DNA of 41,184 nucleotides from a virus, in IMG/VR virus record IMGVR_UViG_3300036800_000523, positions 1-41,184 of that record. One strand, written 5' to 3'. Of this stretch, positions 10,701-17,270 are shown piece after piece. The first letter of the stretch is position 1. The number at the start of each line of letters is the position of its first letter. The notes below the pieces were generated by a model, which was not told where the DNA came from, searched no databases, and saw nothing but the letters and a program-made list of their open reading frames with translations. The translations under genes and the position numbers were made by a program.

Positions 10701-13700
10701 TTCCTGCCCCGGCAAGGGAATTTCCATGAGGCGGCGCACTTCGTCCACCAGCCGCTTGCCCGTCAGGGTCGGCCGGCTGCCATGATCCCCCGCGCCTTGC
10801 CAGAACTTTGGATTGTTCCCGCCCTTGGCCCTCCAACTCTCTTCAGGAGTCGCCCCGTTCGCGCCGCCGTCGATGCCGAACTCCTTGGCGATCCCGTTCT
10901 TCAACGTCTCGTCGTCGGCCCCCGTGCGCCTCAGCGCGTCCCAGCGCTCGGCCGAGCCGGAGACGCCGTGGAGCGCGCCGTGCAGGGCAGTATCGAAGTG
11001 CTTGGTGAGCTTGCTCTCACCCTCACCCCCGCCCCCTTTCTTCTCCAGGTTGTCACGCCCCGACGTATCAGGGGTGGGGGCGCGTGCGCCCCCAGGCTCC
11101 TCGGCCGGCGTCTTTGCGCGGTGCTCCACTTCGACGGTGCCGGTGACACGTTCGATCCCGTGCTGGCCGATGTACCGCTCGGGCACGTACGCACGCACGG
11201 TGGGGTAGCCGCTCTGCTGCGCGCTGAGCGTGCGGTGCGAGCCATCGGCCACCATCAGGCCCCCGCCCTTGGGTCCGGCCACGAGAATGGCCGGCGGCAG
11301 CGCCGCGCGCTGCTCGGGCGTGAGCTTGTTCAGCGCGTCCACCTTCCCCTGGTCCTTGTCGCCGGCGATCAGGCTCGACGGGTCGATCTTCCCCGCCGGC
11401 ACTTCCGCCAGCACGTACTTTCCCTTGCTCATCGACGCGAGCGCTTCGATGGTGCCGGCGTTCTCCGGCTCACCGAACTGCTTGGCGTACCACTCGCCGA
11501 CGGCGTGCGCGTCGGCCAGCTCGCGCGGGTGATTCTTCCCCGGCCCTTCCGCGGAGTCCGCGGTGCCGACCGGCTCCTGCTTGCCCCCTTCGTTCTCCAG
11601 CCGTTCCAGCGGTGCGCGGTTCTCCGCGCGAACGCGGCCGATGATGTCGTCGCCGGCACCGCGGCCCGGGCCGTACATCGAGTCGAGGCGCTGAACCTCC
11701 TGAGCCAGGCTCTCGTGCTTCTGCCGCTCGGCCTTGAGCTGCTCGAGTAAAGCCTGGTTCCCCTTCAGCTCGTCCAGCAGCACCTTGGTCGGCGGGTAGT
11801 TTCGCTCGCCGGTCTGCGCGTCGCGCGGGGCGATGCCGTCGAGAAACTTCCTCACCTGCCGCGCCGCGCCGCCGTCCTTGAGCTTTTCGACGGCGTTGCG
11901 GAGCTGGTCGGTCGTCGCGGTGCCCAGGTCCTGCTTGTTGAGGGACGTGACGCCCGCGCTGTTGATGATCCCGGTGAGTCGCGCACGCTCGGCCGCGTCC
12001 CCCCCTACCGCGGGGGCGGGCGTCTGCACCGCCGCGCCGCCGGGCGGCGGCGGCGTGGTTGGTGAGCTGGGCGCTCCGGGGGTCGTAACAACTGCCGAAT
12101 CGGCGGGCGTGATCTGCGCCCCCACCCCTGCATTACCGGAACCCCTCTCGGCCGGGGGCTGCGCCTCGGGGACGGAAGTTGCCGACGCCGGCGGCGGTGT
12201 CTGGTTGGGTCCACCGTCGCCGGTCGCCGGCTGCCGTCCGTTGTCCCCCGCGGAGCCTGAGGGCCTGCCCTCGGTGGGGGAGGGGGATGTGCCGTTGAGT
12301 GAGCTGAGCGCCGCGGCGCGCGCGGCCATCGTCTTTGCGAACAGTTCCTGGTTGCCGCCGGCGTCGGGGTGCGCCTCCTTGATCTTCTCGCGGAACGCAT
12401 CGCGCACGTCGTCGGCGGTGTAACCTTTTTTCAGGCCAAGGAAGTTTGTGGCGTCTTCGCGGCCCATGCCGACGTCGCCGAACTTTCCGGCCATCCGCTC
12501 GGCGGTCGAGCCGTCGCCGGCGGGGGCGCTGCGGAACGTGTCCCACGCCGCGCGCACGCGGGAGGGGTCGCTGGCCATCGTGAACGCGCCCGCGGCCGCG
12601 CCTTGCAGGCCGGCTTTGAGAATGCGATCGACGTCGAGCGCTTCCTTGCCCCCCGACGCCACGTAGTGCGTGAGCTGGCTGGTGAGGTCCTGCACCGCGG
12701 CCACGCCACCTTGGGCACCGGCGGCGCGGATCGTGTTGGCCAGGTACGTGCGGAGGCCCCGGCTCTGCATCTGCCCCAGCGCCCCGAACTTCATGCCCGC
12801 CACGGCCACCGCGCCATCGATGACCGAGCCGACGCCGGCGGCGAGGCTCGCCTGCTCCTTCGTCTTCCCGTCCTTGACCGCGGCGTCGTACACGCCCTGG
12901 TAGCTCTGGCCGGCGGTCTGTGCGAAGAACTGACTTCCTTCGAGCACGCTGGCCAGCGTCTTGGCGCTCGCGCCCGTCACGCCGAAGAGCGAGCCTCCTG
13001 GAAGCGCCGCCCGGCCGGTCAGCGCGGCGGCGATGAGCTGCGGCGCCATCCGCAAGCCGCCCTCGGTGATCTGTTGGAACGCATCCTGCTTCGTGCTGTT
13101 GGGCAGCAACTGCTCGTAGCGCTGCGCCGATGCGGCCGTGTTCTGACGCATGCCCTCGAAGAAGCCGGTGCCCGCGCTCGCGCCGGGCTTGCCCCCGCCG
13201 AAGCGGTCGGCCAGCGTTTGCCCCGCGCCCTCGACCGCCTGAGCCGGCCCGTACGCGAGGTCGCCGCTGCCCTTGAGCCAGTTGTCCACCCAGCCGTGCA
13301 TGCGGCCGACTTCCACGGGCTGGACCGTTCCGCCCTGGACGGTGAACGGGGGCAGCTTGTCCTCGGGCACCCCCAGGCGGAGCATCTGCTGCTGGACGGC
13401 GCGGTACATCTCCTGGTCGGCCTCGGGGCCGTGGGCGTTGGGGTAGTCGGCCTTCCAGTCCGCGGCCACCTGCTGCGCCATCTGGTCGCGCACCTGGACG
13501 GCGTGATAGAGCGCGTGCTCCATCTTGAAACGGTTGTCGTACTTTTCCGCCAGGGCGGGATCGACCGTCGAGCGCACGTACTCCGCGGCCAGCTCCGGAT
13601 CCACCTCGCGCCCGGGGCGGTTGGCCTTGGCCCACGCCTCGACCTGCGGGCGCTCGCTGGCCAGCGCGGCGTTGCCGAACTGGTCGGCCCACCGCGCCTT

Positions 13701-14090
13701 GGCGTACATCTCCGGCTCAAGAAGCTCCGAGACGATGCCGCCGTGGTGCAGGTCGTGCTGGAAGCCCGCCTGCCCGGTGTCCTCGGGAACGCCGAAGGTG
13801 CTGTTGAGCGTCGGGATCTGCGGGATGGGCTTGGGCTGCTCGGCCGGCAGACCGCCGACGCGATCGGCGGCTTGGAGCGCCGGCACCAGGTTCTGCCCGC
13901 CGGCCCGGGCCGCGTCGAGGTTGAACTTCGCCGCCTCCTGCTCCCACGGGTCCACCTTGGTTTGCAACGACACGCCGTTGCTGTCGCCGGTGATCTCCGG
14001 GGTGGGGCGGTCGGCAGCCGGCGCGGTGGCTCCATTCGCCGCCGGCTGCATCGAAGCCGCCATCTGTGCCCAGGGGTCCTGCTCAGGCAT
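2250..14090 (-). CDS. Giant polyvalent protein (J domain, ParB-like, N6-methyltransferase, SNF2 helicase, metallopeptidase)
   Basis: One open frame of 3,946 codons; GGAG lies 6 bases before the ATG at 14090. Order: residues 1-540 Ala/Gly-rich helical; 541-600 J domain with HPD; 855-975 ParB-like fold; 1265-1560 N6-adenine methyltransferase (LEPSMGAG, NVPF); 2035-2630 superfamily-2 helicase (EVGTGKT, DEAH, QRDGRGWRQGN); a post-helicase helical region; 2945-2995 HEVGH zinc-peptidase motif; 3120-3946 large polyvalent-associated region with a hydrophobic helix near 3665. This is the layout of phage polyvalent proteins related to P1 DarB, which are packaged, ejected with DNA, and protect or remodel it. 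Caveat: codons 1137-1265 are a poor coding frame (Gly/Ala/Arg/Pro-rich, low G/C at third positions), while another frame there encodes the 128-residue gene at 10295-10681. The frame may therefore be two genes, or carry frameshifts. Confidence 0.85.
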   Translation of the reverse strand: MPEQDPWAQMAASMQPAANGATAPAADRPTPEITGDSNGVSLQTKVDPWEQEAAKFNLDAARAGGQNLVPALQAADRVGGLPAEQPKPIPQIPTLNSTFGVPEDTGQAGFQHDLHHGGIVSELLEPEMYAKARWADQFGNAALASERPQVEAWAKANRPGREVDPELAAEYVRSTVDPALAEKYDNRFKMEHALYHAVQVRDQMAQQVAADWKADYPNAHGPEADQEMYRAVQQQMLRLGVPEDKLPPFTVQGGTVQPVEVGRMHGWVDNWLKGSGDLAYGPAQAVEGAGQTLADRFGGGKPGASAGTGFFEGMRQNTAASAQRYEQLLPNSTKQDAFQQITEGGLRMAPQLIAAALTGRAALPGGSLFGVTGASAKTLASVLEGSQFFAQTAGQSYQGVYDAAVKDGKTKEQASLAAGVGSVIDGAVAVAGMKFGALGQMQSRGLRTYLANTIRAAGAQGGVAAVQDLTSQLTHYVASGGKEALDVDRILKAGLQGAAAGAFTMASDPSRVRAAWDTFRSAPAGDGSTAERMAGKFGDVGMGREDATNFLGLKKGYTADDVRDAFREKIKEAHPDAGGNQELFAKTMAARAAALSSLNGTSPSPTEGRPSGSAGDNGRQPATGDGGPNQTPPPASATSVPEAQPPAERGSGNAGVGAQITPADSAVVTTPGAPSSPTTPPPPGGAAVQTPAPAVGGDAAERARLTGIINSAGVTSLNKQDLGTATTDQLRNAVEKLKDGGAARQVRKFLDGIAPRDAQTGERNYPPTKVLLDELKGNQALLEQLKAERQKHESLAQEVQRLDSMYGPGRGAGDDIIGRVRAENRAPLERLENEGGKQEPVGTADSAEGPGKNHPRELADAHAVGEWYAKQFGEPENAGTIEALASMSKGKYVLAEVPAGKIDPSSLIAGDKDQGKVDALNKLTPEQRAALPPAILVAGPKGGGLMVADGSHRTLSAQQSGYPTVRAYVPERYIGQHGIERVTGTVEVEHRAKTPAEEPGGARAPTPDTSGRDNLEKKGGGGEGESKLTKHFDTALHGALHGVSGSAERWDALRRTGADDETLKNGIAKEFGIDGGANGATPEESWRAKGGNNPKFWQGAGDHGSRPTLTGKRLVDEVRRLMEIPLPGQESGTLGGDGREQREPDALPEAGRGPAAGGAVGAGGEGALGTALPDAAPAAQPGGPTGQRGAGGREERAGPLQPAGEPGSGPAVGAGGREGASHLPDRLGERGREPDAGGSEPGQGAAAGVVREVAESDAQEQAPALTGNHTITDAAKLDAGGARTKYQQNVAAIETLRRVMAEGRRATAAEQEVLALYSGWGRFPQLFNAAAAVGAEGKSEGKASAWEQESKDVKDLLTPEEWEAARKSTLNAHYSSPLLAVSMWQGMRRLGFAGGGRVLEPSMGAGIFFGLMPPDMRDGSRLTGVELDPITGNIARLLYPEANVQVKGFEQLVAPPGFFDAAIGNVPFGDYPLHDPAYKQLRTAPIHDYFIVKTLDLTRPGGVVALITSTGTMDKAEGRFRAMMREKADLVAAVRLPEGAFEKSAGTSVVTDLLIFKRRGEGEAPAGPDFQGLKELPDPDGGAPIPVNTYFADNPEQILGTLDRKSRLYGRGDMHVSRTADFQKRLADAIDRLPAGVYKPAAAAHLGQPPRKAAPGSVKDGAYVKQGKKLFRRQGGELVEAEGDKKNLALIADTMLVRDALRELIDAELASKSADEVQRKREQLGRAYDEFVKKRGPLRKRSNVQAFADDPDAPVVQALEASYDPKTGEATKADVFTKSTVRGYDRPAKAGTVGEALGITLNETGHVDIARVAALLGKGQDDAGDELVKAGLAFRDPAGGWKSAEQYLGGNVKKKLLEAREAAAGEKQYAANVEALDKVQPADVPHDEIDLRLGAGWVPASDVRDFAQSMMGGIAEHFSVRYIPQQGTWLANYTDTGLNRHKHSPNDATVWGTDRAGFIEVFEAALNNKSLTITDPVPGDKDKRVVNKEATAAANEKVEKVQQAFRDWVWEGDERRQRLHRFYNDTFNNLAPVKFDGSHLTFPGMNPAISLRAHQGNAVWQTISTGIGLYGHEVGTGKTFTMAAAAVELRRLGLARKPAIATIKAAFETVVKQTRALYPSAKVLAVDSFDAKGRKAAVARIATGDWDVVVLTHDQLDMLPMDPEVEAGFIRKELAELEEVKRSVEGEDTGQAYGRGRGRGKKNDNRMVKALEKIKARLEARLKEAIDSKKDNAVTFEQTGIDHLFVDEAHRYKSLPVYTKQDRVKGIPKSRSDRATNMWMRTQWLQQMNNGRGVVFATGTPVTNTMAELYTMQRYLQMRELESRGVAAFDAWASTFGRLVTKMEYTVTGDYAPSTRFAAFTNMPELQQIARQVIDIQRAKDMPGFQRPKRVDEVVKAPMSREQSSYLNEIKDRAREAKKKRPGEKGDNMLSISMDARKSALDHRIIDHTAPDFGDSKTNQIVRNVLKFHAAHPGTTQMIFSDLGISQNEGGFSFYESLIDKLVQGGIPRDKIINFGDLTDAQKRDAADRLAAGDALVGIGGSEKLGTGVNAQQRLVALHHADVPWVPAFVEQRDGRGWRQGNANPTGKIHIFRYVTEGSFDTFMWQAVDAKTKFINQFMEGKKIARAISEDDGEELSPAQVMAIASGNPLLLTRIQLDKDVQDLTAAANRHQRDSLRLRDDAAKLRGEITDAKGVGAKLAPDLATATKHGEDKFSIEIDGKSYADRGEAQDALDKAVESIPPRGTSSDKRVPLGTYRGFPLEGYRSLGSARVVLVGANTTYDADSSVGSIEYRARQSTIQGMVDRSLQLLRVYEADLAKLLPQIGKPFPRAADLEAKQKQLRDVTTQLAAANDTEPAKAAATPARGESEGERDLDDEGAGAYSRVSEPTPLPILHNSVAVHGPAAAGGRKLLRPMEMPELLKLARSIMQTGAPVMKKLRGSVAGKFKSVGGFGTISIDPRKVKGAREIAAALAHEVGHLEDWLPLGGSGNPPTLSRGNVVGSIAKLNRHLAATWRGAVGPNQALRKQLIALSEWWSPYDKAKAKASYIQYRESPRELYAELLSVLLNAPGEVEARAPLAYKQFLEHLDRHAEFRDAYLTLQDVLAGTPQELAAGRRKDIREAYARGEDILKARAKERATNRTSIIGAIKQILFDRSAPVLDLQKTAEKKIGTRLPEALNAKYALGELAYSDNTNHLMLRRLEEEVVAPVKRAGMGLPELGEYLQLHRTATERSDLANPQGHTPATAAAMLKDLEREVGPVRYAALEKAITTFHDIIFEAVDHAGDVGTYSREKVTKELEPNKYNYATFAVLDYLDEHISHAIIQQHGTFKDVANPFVSTVMKTMSLNRMNDLQEAKNTTIRMMLRHFPTDITKGRARHGPGGMPLPPGKPPRGREWLPVYEDGKLRHYAVDPYVAKVFANHDIGMLATVGRWLSLITYRPFHPLYVTWNVGWAMGLTFSDFQRTWRNNAIKGKPVGLREILKAYRAAAPIAYRRVQRRPDATIDAMLEAKALDVPWMDFEFHDEHDTFARMLDRYGLGDKPVKKGGVIRAAVKWMQNMQHAVEGMGSFVVSVPKIAGWQMLAARGIPEHERAYRVRNFMGHPDRKRKGLATVLTNPVFMYSNILIQFLRADAEAATEPTTRAGFWLRWGLSGALPKILMRLAAAGLMGAGLKALFAAVPESDKQKGTVIPYGWARGPKGELKARYFLIPTDPWNRLMGGLLWKLTGTDDETLLHRMQGVLDAGYSDAPHISPTLQMANNWQQYLRGQNPYDDFRRRNIISDDDFKAGGWYANKDMLSWTGNQFGQASVLAHWLIGKSEGLGERETTGEKVVGSVPGLSRFLKTSDRGIREKEELDHTVEDAEAARFRLSLPDEVRNLVRERYRLELEKENISDDDRERRAELSHWYGSTYLRLTKEIKAAEHDKDADSAKELRAALLESAKQHLKE
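5110..5265 (-). other. Zincin-like metallopeptidase motif in the giant protein
   Basis: ISIDPRKV leads into a helix with AALAHEVGHLEDW near residue 2975. HExxH is the zinc-binding and catalytic signature of zincins, and MPTase domains are recurrent in polyvalent proteins. A third zinc ligand is not obvious from reading. The role, host-protein cleavage or self-processing, is inferred. Confidence 0.65.
6200..7985 (-). other. SNF2-type superfamily-2 helicase domain of the giant protein
   Basis: Motif I is HEVGTGKTFT (near residue 2075), motif II is VDEAHRYKS (near 2247), motif III is ATGTPVTNT (near 2300), and motif VI is QRDGRGWRQGN (near 2576). All ATPase motifs look intact. A conserved follow-on region with a YRGFPLEGY turn comes next, as in other methylase-helicase polyvalent proteins. 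Confidence 0.85.
9400..10298 (-). other. N6-adenine DNA methyltransferase domain of the giant protein
   Basis: The domain opens with the helical lead-in typical of polyvalent methylases (YQQNVAAIETLRR, then SGWGRFP). SAM-binding motif I is LEPSMGAG near residue 1400. Catalytic motif IV is NVPF near residue 1465, in place of the usual NPPY. No ATG or GTG exists in frame near 10298, so this part depends on read-in from upstream, on a CTG at 10298, or on a frameshift. Confidence 0.8.
10057..10075. repeat. Short palindrome, GCGGAGGC-type, one mismatch, inside the giant gene
   Basis: GCGGAGGC-TTT-GCCTTCGC, the same sequence as the copies at 17232 and 21812 apart from one base in the second arm. 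It lies in coding sequence and contributes the GKASA residues ahead of the methyltransferase motif I. Confidence 0.5.
10295..10681 (-). CDS. Nested gene inside the giant frame, TnpV-like helical protein
   Basis: A 128-residue protein in the +1 frame relative to the giant gene, with an ATG at 10681 after a G6 run and a TGA at 10295. Nearly every codon ends in G or C, which is how the real genes here look; the giant frame over the same bases does not. Residues 20-90 (AHWAQHYPTLHQQLSQAG, then VAEKNAQDHYSLLVSQG) form a helical array resembling a small domain seen in polyvalent and ICE proteins. The end is Glu/Gln/Ser/Pro-rich. The TGA overlaps a CTG at 10298 where the methyltransferase frame resumes. 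It may be an independent nested gene or a domain spliced out of frame by sequencing or programmed shifts. Confidence 0.65.
   Translation of the reverse strand: MAENSASLMHYRKLAEGLPPAGPWAREAKAHWAQHYPTLHQQLSQAGQLDNAARVAEKNAQDHYSLLVSQGADPQLAQEDAKARHIYLTDSESEGGSPTPADRSLGREQQQASFEKSLSQTPKNKPQP
11075..11094. repeat. Short palindrome, TGGGGGCGC-type, inside the giant gene
   Basis: TGGGGGCGC-GT-GCGCCCCCA, a perfect 9-bp inverted repeat. It differs by one loop base from the copy at 34447-34466. In frame it encodes GGARAP within a linker. Confidence 0.6.
11165..11525 (-). other. ParB/Srx-like nuclease-fold domain in the giant protein
   Basis: Residues about 855-975. The segment has a KYVLAEVPAGKIDPSSL strand region and, near residue 950, VADGSHRTLSAQQSG. 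This matches the GxHR (here GSHR) motif of the ParB-like fold common in polyvalent proteins. These domains bind or hydrolyse nucleotides or nick DNA; which applies here is unknown. Confidence 0.6.
12290..12470 (-). other. J domain (DnaJ-like) inside the giant protein
   Basis: Residues about 541-600. The helix FLGLKKGYTADDVRDAFREK is followed by the diagnostic HPD tripeptide in KEAHPDAGGN, then a third helix ending in ALSSLNG. HPD is the Hsp70-activating loop of J proteins, so this segment can be expected to recruit host DnaK. Confidence 0.8.
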
Positions 14091-14093
14091 CCT

Positions 14094-15164
14094 CTACTCC
14101 GGTGCGATTTGGTTGGGGTCGAAGCCGCTCTTGACTGCCAGCGCCTTCGCGGTGTTCACGTCGCCCCCGGCGAGGGTGAGGAAGCGCTGCATGTCGGCGC
14201 GGCCCACGGGTTTGGCCGCGGTGGATCCGCCCGGGCCCGCCGCCGCCTGAATGCCGCCGCCCGTCGCGTTGACCGCGTTGGGGTTCACGGGCGCGGGCGG
14301 GGCGGCGTTCGTGATCGTGTTGCCTTCGAGACGCACGGGCGCGGGCGCGGGCGTGTCGGTCGCGCCCTTGCCGTGCTTGCCCCACAGCGCGTCGTGGATG
14401 ATCTGGCCCACCGAGTCGGGAGTGACCTTGCCGCTGTACTTGTTGGGCAGATCTCCGAGCTGCTGCACCAGCCCGTCGATCTTGTCGAGGATTGCCTTCT
14501 TGTCGGAGGGCCTGTCCGTGGCGCGGGCCTTGGCCTCCAGCGCCTGCACCTGGTCGTGGATCGATTGCCGCTGGCGCTCGTACTGCTGCTTCTCCAGGTC
14601 CCCCTGTTCCTTGGAGCCGCGGAGCTGCTCGTCGGTGCTTTGCTTGTTGGTGAGTTCCGTGGGGTCGGCCTTGCCCGCGCCCTTCACGCTGGTCTGCTCG
14701 CCGATGGTGGGTTTGTCGAAGGGGTTGCCGCCGCTCTCCACGATGCCGTGCCAGCGCTGGGCCTCGGCCGGCTGGAGCAAGCCGCCGTCCTCCATCTGCT
14801 GGATGCGGGCCATCATCATCCGCTGCACGGGCGTCACGTAGCCGCCGCCGGCGGGCTGGCCGCGGCCGCGTGCCAGTGCGCCCTGTCCGGGCATCGCCTG
14901 CTGGCTCGGTGCCCCCGCCTGCTGCTGGGGCATCGGGTCGCCGGGCGGGTGGAAGATCGTCGCGCCGGTGGGCAGCGTTTCGGTCCACCCGGGCGTGGGC
15001 GCGGCCGGCGGCTGCTCGGGCTGCATCTGCGGCTGCGGGGCGGGGTGCTGGCGGGCGAGCGCCTGTTGCAGCGCGAGCTGGTCCTGCCCGTGGATTTCGT
15101 TGGCGCGGAAGTTCCCGACGTTGGCGGCAAGCGTTGCCACCAACGCGGGGTCGTCGAAGCTCAT
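14094..15164 (-). CDS. Putative internal virion protein, Gln/Pro-rich with coiled coil
   Basis: A 356-residue protein; the ATG at 15164 is preferred over an upstream in-frame start because the extra 13 residues look non-coding. Residues 1-40 are structured. Residues 45-120 are a Pro/Gln/Gly linker. A charged helical and probably coiled region runs about 150-230. The end has a small helical motif (ADMQRFLTLAGGDVNTAKAL). It stops 4 bases before the giant gene starts and follows the tail genes, the usual place for proteins ejected with DNA in podoviruses. No family is recognised; the role is inferred from position and composition. Confidence 0.65.
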   Translation of the reverse strand: MSFDDPALVATLAANVGNFRANEIHGQDQLALQQALARQHPAPQPQMQPEQPPAAPTPGWTETLPTGATIFHPPGDPMPQQQAGAPSQQAMPGQGALARGRGQPAGGGYVTPVQRMMMARIQQMEDGGLLQPAEAQRWHGIVESGGNPFDKPTIGEQTSVKGAGKADPTELTNKQSTDEQLRGSKEQGDLEKQQYERQRQSIHDQVQALEAKARATDRPSDKKAILDKIDGLVQQLGDLPNKYSGKVTPDSVGQIIHDALWGKHGKGATDTPAPAPVRLEGNTITNAAPPAPVNPNAVNATGGGIQAAAGPGGSTAAKPVGRADMQRFLTLAGGDVNTAKALAVKSGFDPNQIAPE

Positions 15165-15237
15165 GATGCTCGGCACGTCGGACGTCGATCTACAGCCACG
15201 CACGCGGACAAGCGGCCCGGGAAGGCCGCGCGGTTCT

Positions 15238-15804
15238 TTAGCCGCCGAAGAGGTTGAATTTCTTGTTCTGGTTCAGCCCCGCCAGGCTCGCCGACGACGC
15301 CCCCGGCTGGCTGAGGAGCTGCGCGTACATCGCGTAATTGGGCGCGGTCGGCTGGACGTCGTTCATCACGCCGAGCTGCATGTTCGCGCCCGTCTCGGCG
15401 ATCTGGTTGCTGCGCTGCTGGGCCTGATCCTGCGCGTTCTGATCGACCGCGTTGACGACGGTGGAGTTGCCCAGGCCGCGGGTCGTCAGCCCCGCCTGCC
15501 CCTGGGCCATCTGCTGGCGCAGCATGTTCTGGTTGGCCGTGTTCTGGCTCGCGCCGAACTGCTGGGCGAGGCCGAGCATCTTGTCGTAACGGGCCTTGAA
15601 TTGCTGCTGATAGTTGGCGGTCGCGCCGGTGAGGGCGTTGGCGATCGCGGGGTTGACCCCGCCGCCGCCTCCGCCGCCGCCTTGCCCGTACGTGGACGAG
15701 AGGCGTCCCTGGAACGCCATCGGCTCACCGCCGTTGCCGGTGGTCGCCACGCCGCCGCCGCCCCAGGTCTGGGCCAAACTTGGGAAACTCCCGAACATGC
15801 TCAT
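15238..15804 (-). CDS. Putative virion structural protein with polyglycine run
   Basis: A 188-residue protein; ATG at 15804 with AAGGAG 7 bases upstream. Residues about 42-49 are eight consecutive glycines. Residues 55-150 form a Gln/Ala/Asn-rich amphipathic helix containing a TTRGLGNSTVVNAVDQ segment. I have seen this pattern in small proteins next to podovirus tail and internal-protein genes. It lies between the fibre gene and the internal protein. Position and composition suggest a virion component; no enzymatic motif is present. Confidence 0.65.
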   Translation of the reverse strand: MSMFGSFPSLAQTWGGGGVATTGNGGEPMAFQGRLSSTYGQGGGGGGGGVNPAIANALTGATANYQQQFKARYDKMLGLAQQFGASQNTANQNMLRQQMAQGQAGLTTRGLGNSTVVNAVDQNAQDQAQQRSNQIAETGANMQLGVMNDVQPTAPNYAMYAQLLSQPGASSASLAGLNQNKKFNLFGG

Positions 15805-15828
15805 GGTGATGCTCCTTCTGGTTGTCCT

Positions 15829-17181
15829 CTACAGCTCCGCGTCGGCCGTCGCGTGGATGATCCCCTTGCTCCCGTCCGTCCCCACGGTGCTGTTGCTGAT
15901 GCACGCGCACTTCTCCGACACGCTCGACACGATCGCAGTCGGGGTCGAGCCCGCCAGCGTCCACTGGCCCGTGACGCCGGCGAACGAGTAGAGCGTGACG
16001 GCGGGCGCGACGCGCATGTGCGTCGGGAAGTACACCATCTGCACGAGCGTGTCGGCGGTGCCCGTCCCCGCGCACACCGTCTGGATGAGCCCCGCGGCGG
16101 CACTGGCCGTGCCCGGCGTGACGCCGTAGGCGTAGCTCTTCCAGTAGTACCGGGCGAGCATCACCGCCTCGATCTCGTAGGGCCGCTGCTCGAAGGGCGT
16201 GGCGATCGAGCCCTCCTCCACCTGGGGCCGCGCGATGTCGATGGTGAACGCCGTGGCCGAGGGGAATGCGAGGATGAGGGACAGGCAGTGGTTCGTCCCG
16301 ATCGTCTTGCCCGCGAGCGTCGGCACCGCGACGGTCACGCTGAAACGCTGGTACGCGGTCGTGAGCGTGAACGGCTGGGTGAGGAAGAGGTTGTTGGCGG
16401 ATCCGCCCGTGCCGAAGACCTGCGTGAGGGTGAGGCTGACGGTCAGGGACGCGGAGGCCTTGGCGTAGAAGCTGATCGTGGCCGTCTTGCCCGCGAGGGT
16501 GCGCACGCCGTCGATCCGCTGCTCCATGCCCGGGTTGGTGCTGGCCAGCGCGTTGCCCTGCACGTGGTGGTAGGAAAACGCCGGCTCGCCCGGCACGGCC
16601 GTCTGCCCGTTCGTGAACGTCTGCTGCGTGATCGACGCGAAGCCGCCGGTGCCGGTGTACGTGATCCAGCGGTCCATGATGTAGAACGCCGTGGCGGTGA
16701 TCGTCTGCCCCGCCCCGAGGGTGAGGCCGCTGGGGAAGCGCTGGGACCAGTCGAAATCGGCGTTAATCAGCTTGTTGCGGAAGCCTTTTAGCGGGTCCTC
16801 CCAGCGCAGGCCCGCCGACTGCGAGCTGTCGGCGAAGAGCTGCTGGCCGTCGCCGCCCGCCGCTAGGACCGCGGCCGTGCCGGTGGGCGTGCCGGTGCCC
16901 GCCAGCAGCGAGCCCTTACCCGTCACGCCCGTCAGCAACGCCGCGGGGGCCTGCTGCAAGGCGAGGCCCCCGCTGACGCGCGTGATCGTGCCCCCCGGCT
17001 GGACGACGCCGGCGATGAGGCCGTCCACCTTCACCTGGGCGTTGCCCGAGCCGTCGTCTTCGAGGCAGGGGTTGCTCGCGGCCAGCGCGAGCTTGGCGAA
17101 CGTCACCGCCGCCGTCTGGACGTCGGCGGTGGCGACGGAGTTTGCGCTCAGGTCCTGCGTGTGAACGCGGGTCGTCGGCAC
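15829..17181 (-). CDS. Tail fibre or receptor-binding protein with carbohydrate-binding-like domain
   Basis: A 450-residue protein. The GTG at 17181 is chosen over one at 17187: AAGGA (17195-17191) is then 9 bases away, and the N-terminus aligns without gaps to the next gene (PTTRVHTQDL against AKTSIRTQDL), a likely shared virion anchor. Residues 1-130 are repetitive beta structure with Gly/Thr/Ala. FRNKLINADFDWSQRF starts a jelly-roll module, common in phage fibres, with DRWITY and AGKTATISFYAKAS. The end (GSKGIIHATADAEL) is also fibre-like. It should project from the tail and contact the host surface. The receptor is unknown. Confidence 0.8.
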   Translation of the reverse strand: MPTTRVHTQDLSANSVATADVQTAAVTFAKLALAASNPCLEDDGSGNAQVKVDGLIAGVVQPGGTITRVSGGLALQQAPAALLTGVTGKGSLLAGTGTPTGTAAVLAAGGDGQQLFADSSQSAGLRWEDPLKGFRNKLINADFDWSQRFPSGLTLGAGQTITATAFYIMDRWITYTGTGGFASITQQTFTNGQTAVPGEPAFSYHHVQGNALASTNPGMEQRIDGVRTLAGKTATISFYAKASASLTVSLTLTQVFGTGGSANNLFLTQPFTLTTAYQRFSVTVAVPTLAGKTIGTNHCLSLILAFPSATAFTIDIARPQVEEGSIATPFEQRPYEIEAVMLARYYWKSYAYGVTPGTASAAAGLIQTVCAGTGTADTLVQMVYFPTHMRVAPAVTLYSFAGVTGQWTLAGSTPTAIVSSVSEKCACISNSTVGTDGSKGIIHATADAEL

Positions 17182-17231
17182 CCGCACCGGTCCTTACAGC
17201 CCCAACGGTGTCCCCGCCGGGAAGCGGGGGG

Positions 17232-17250
17232 GCGGAGGCAAAGCCTCCGC
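17232..17250. repeat. Short palindrome, GCGGAGGC-type
   Basis: GCGGAGGC-AAA-GCCTCCGC, a perfect 8-bp stem in the spacer between two tail genes. The copy at 21812-21830 is its exact reverse complement. Confidence 0.6.
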
Positions 17251-17270
17251 GGTCGATCGCGAATTTACCT

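Noticed and set aside
12369-15257. A 962-codon plus-strand frame
   Set aside because: Same kind of antisense shadow, crossing the start of the giant gene and the internal protein; composition is His/Arg/Leu/Val-rich without domain structure.
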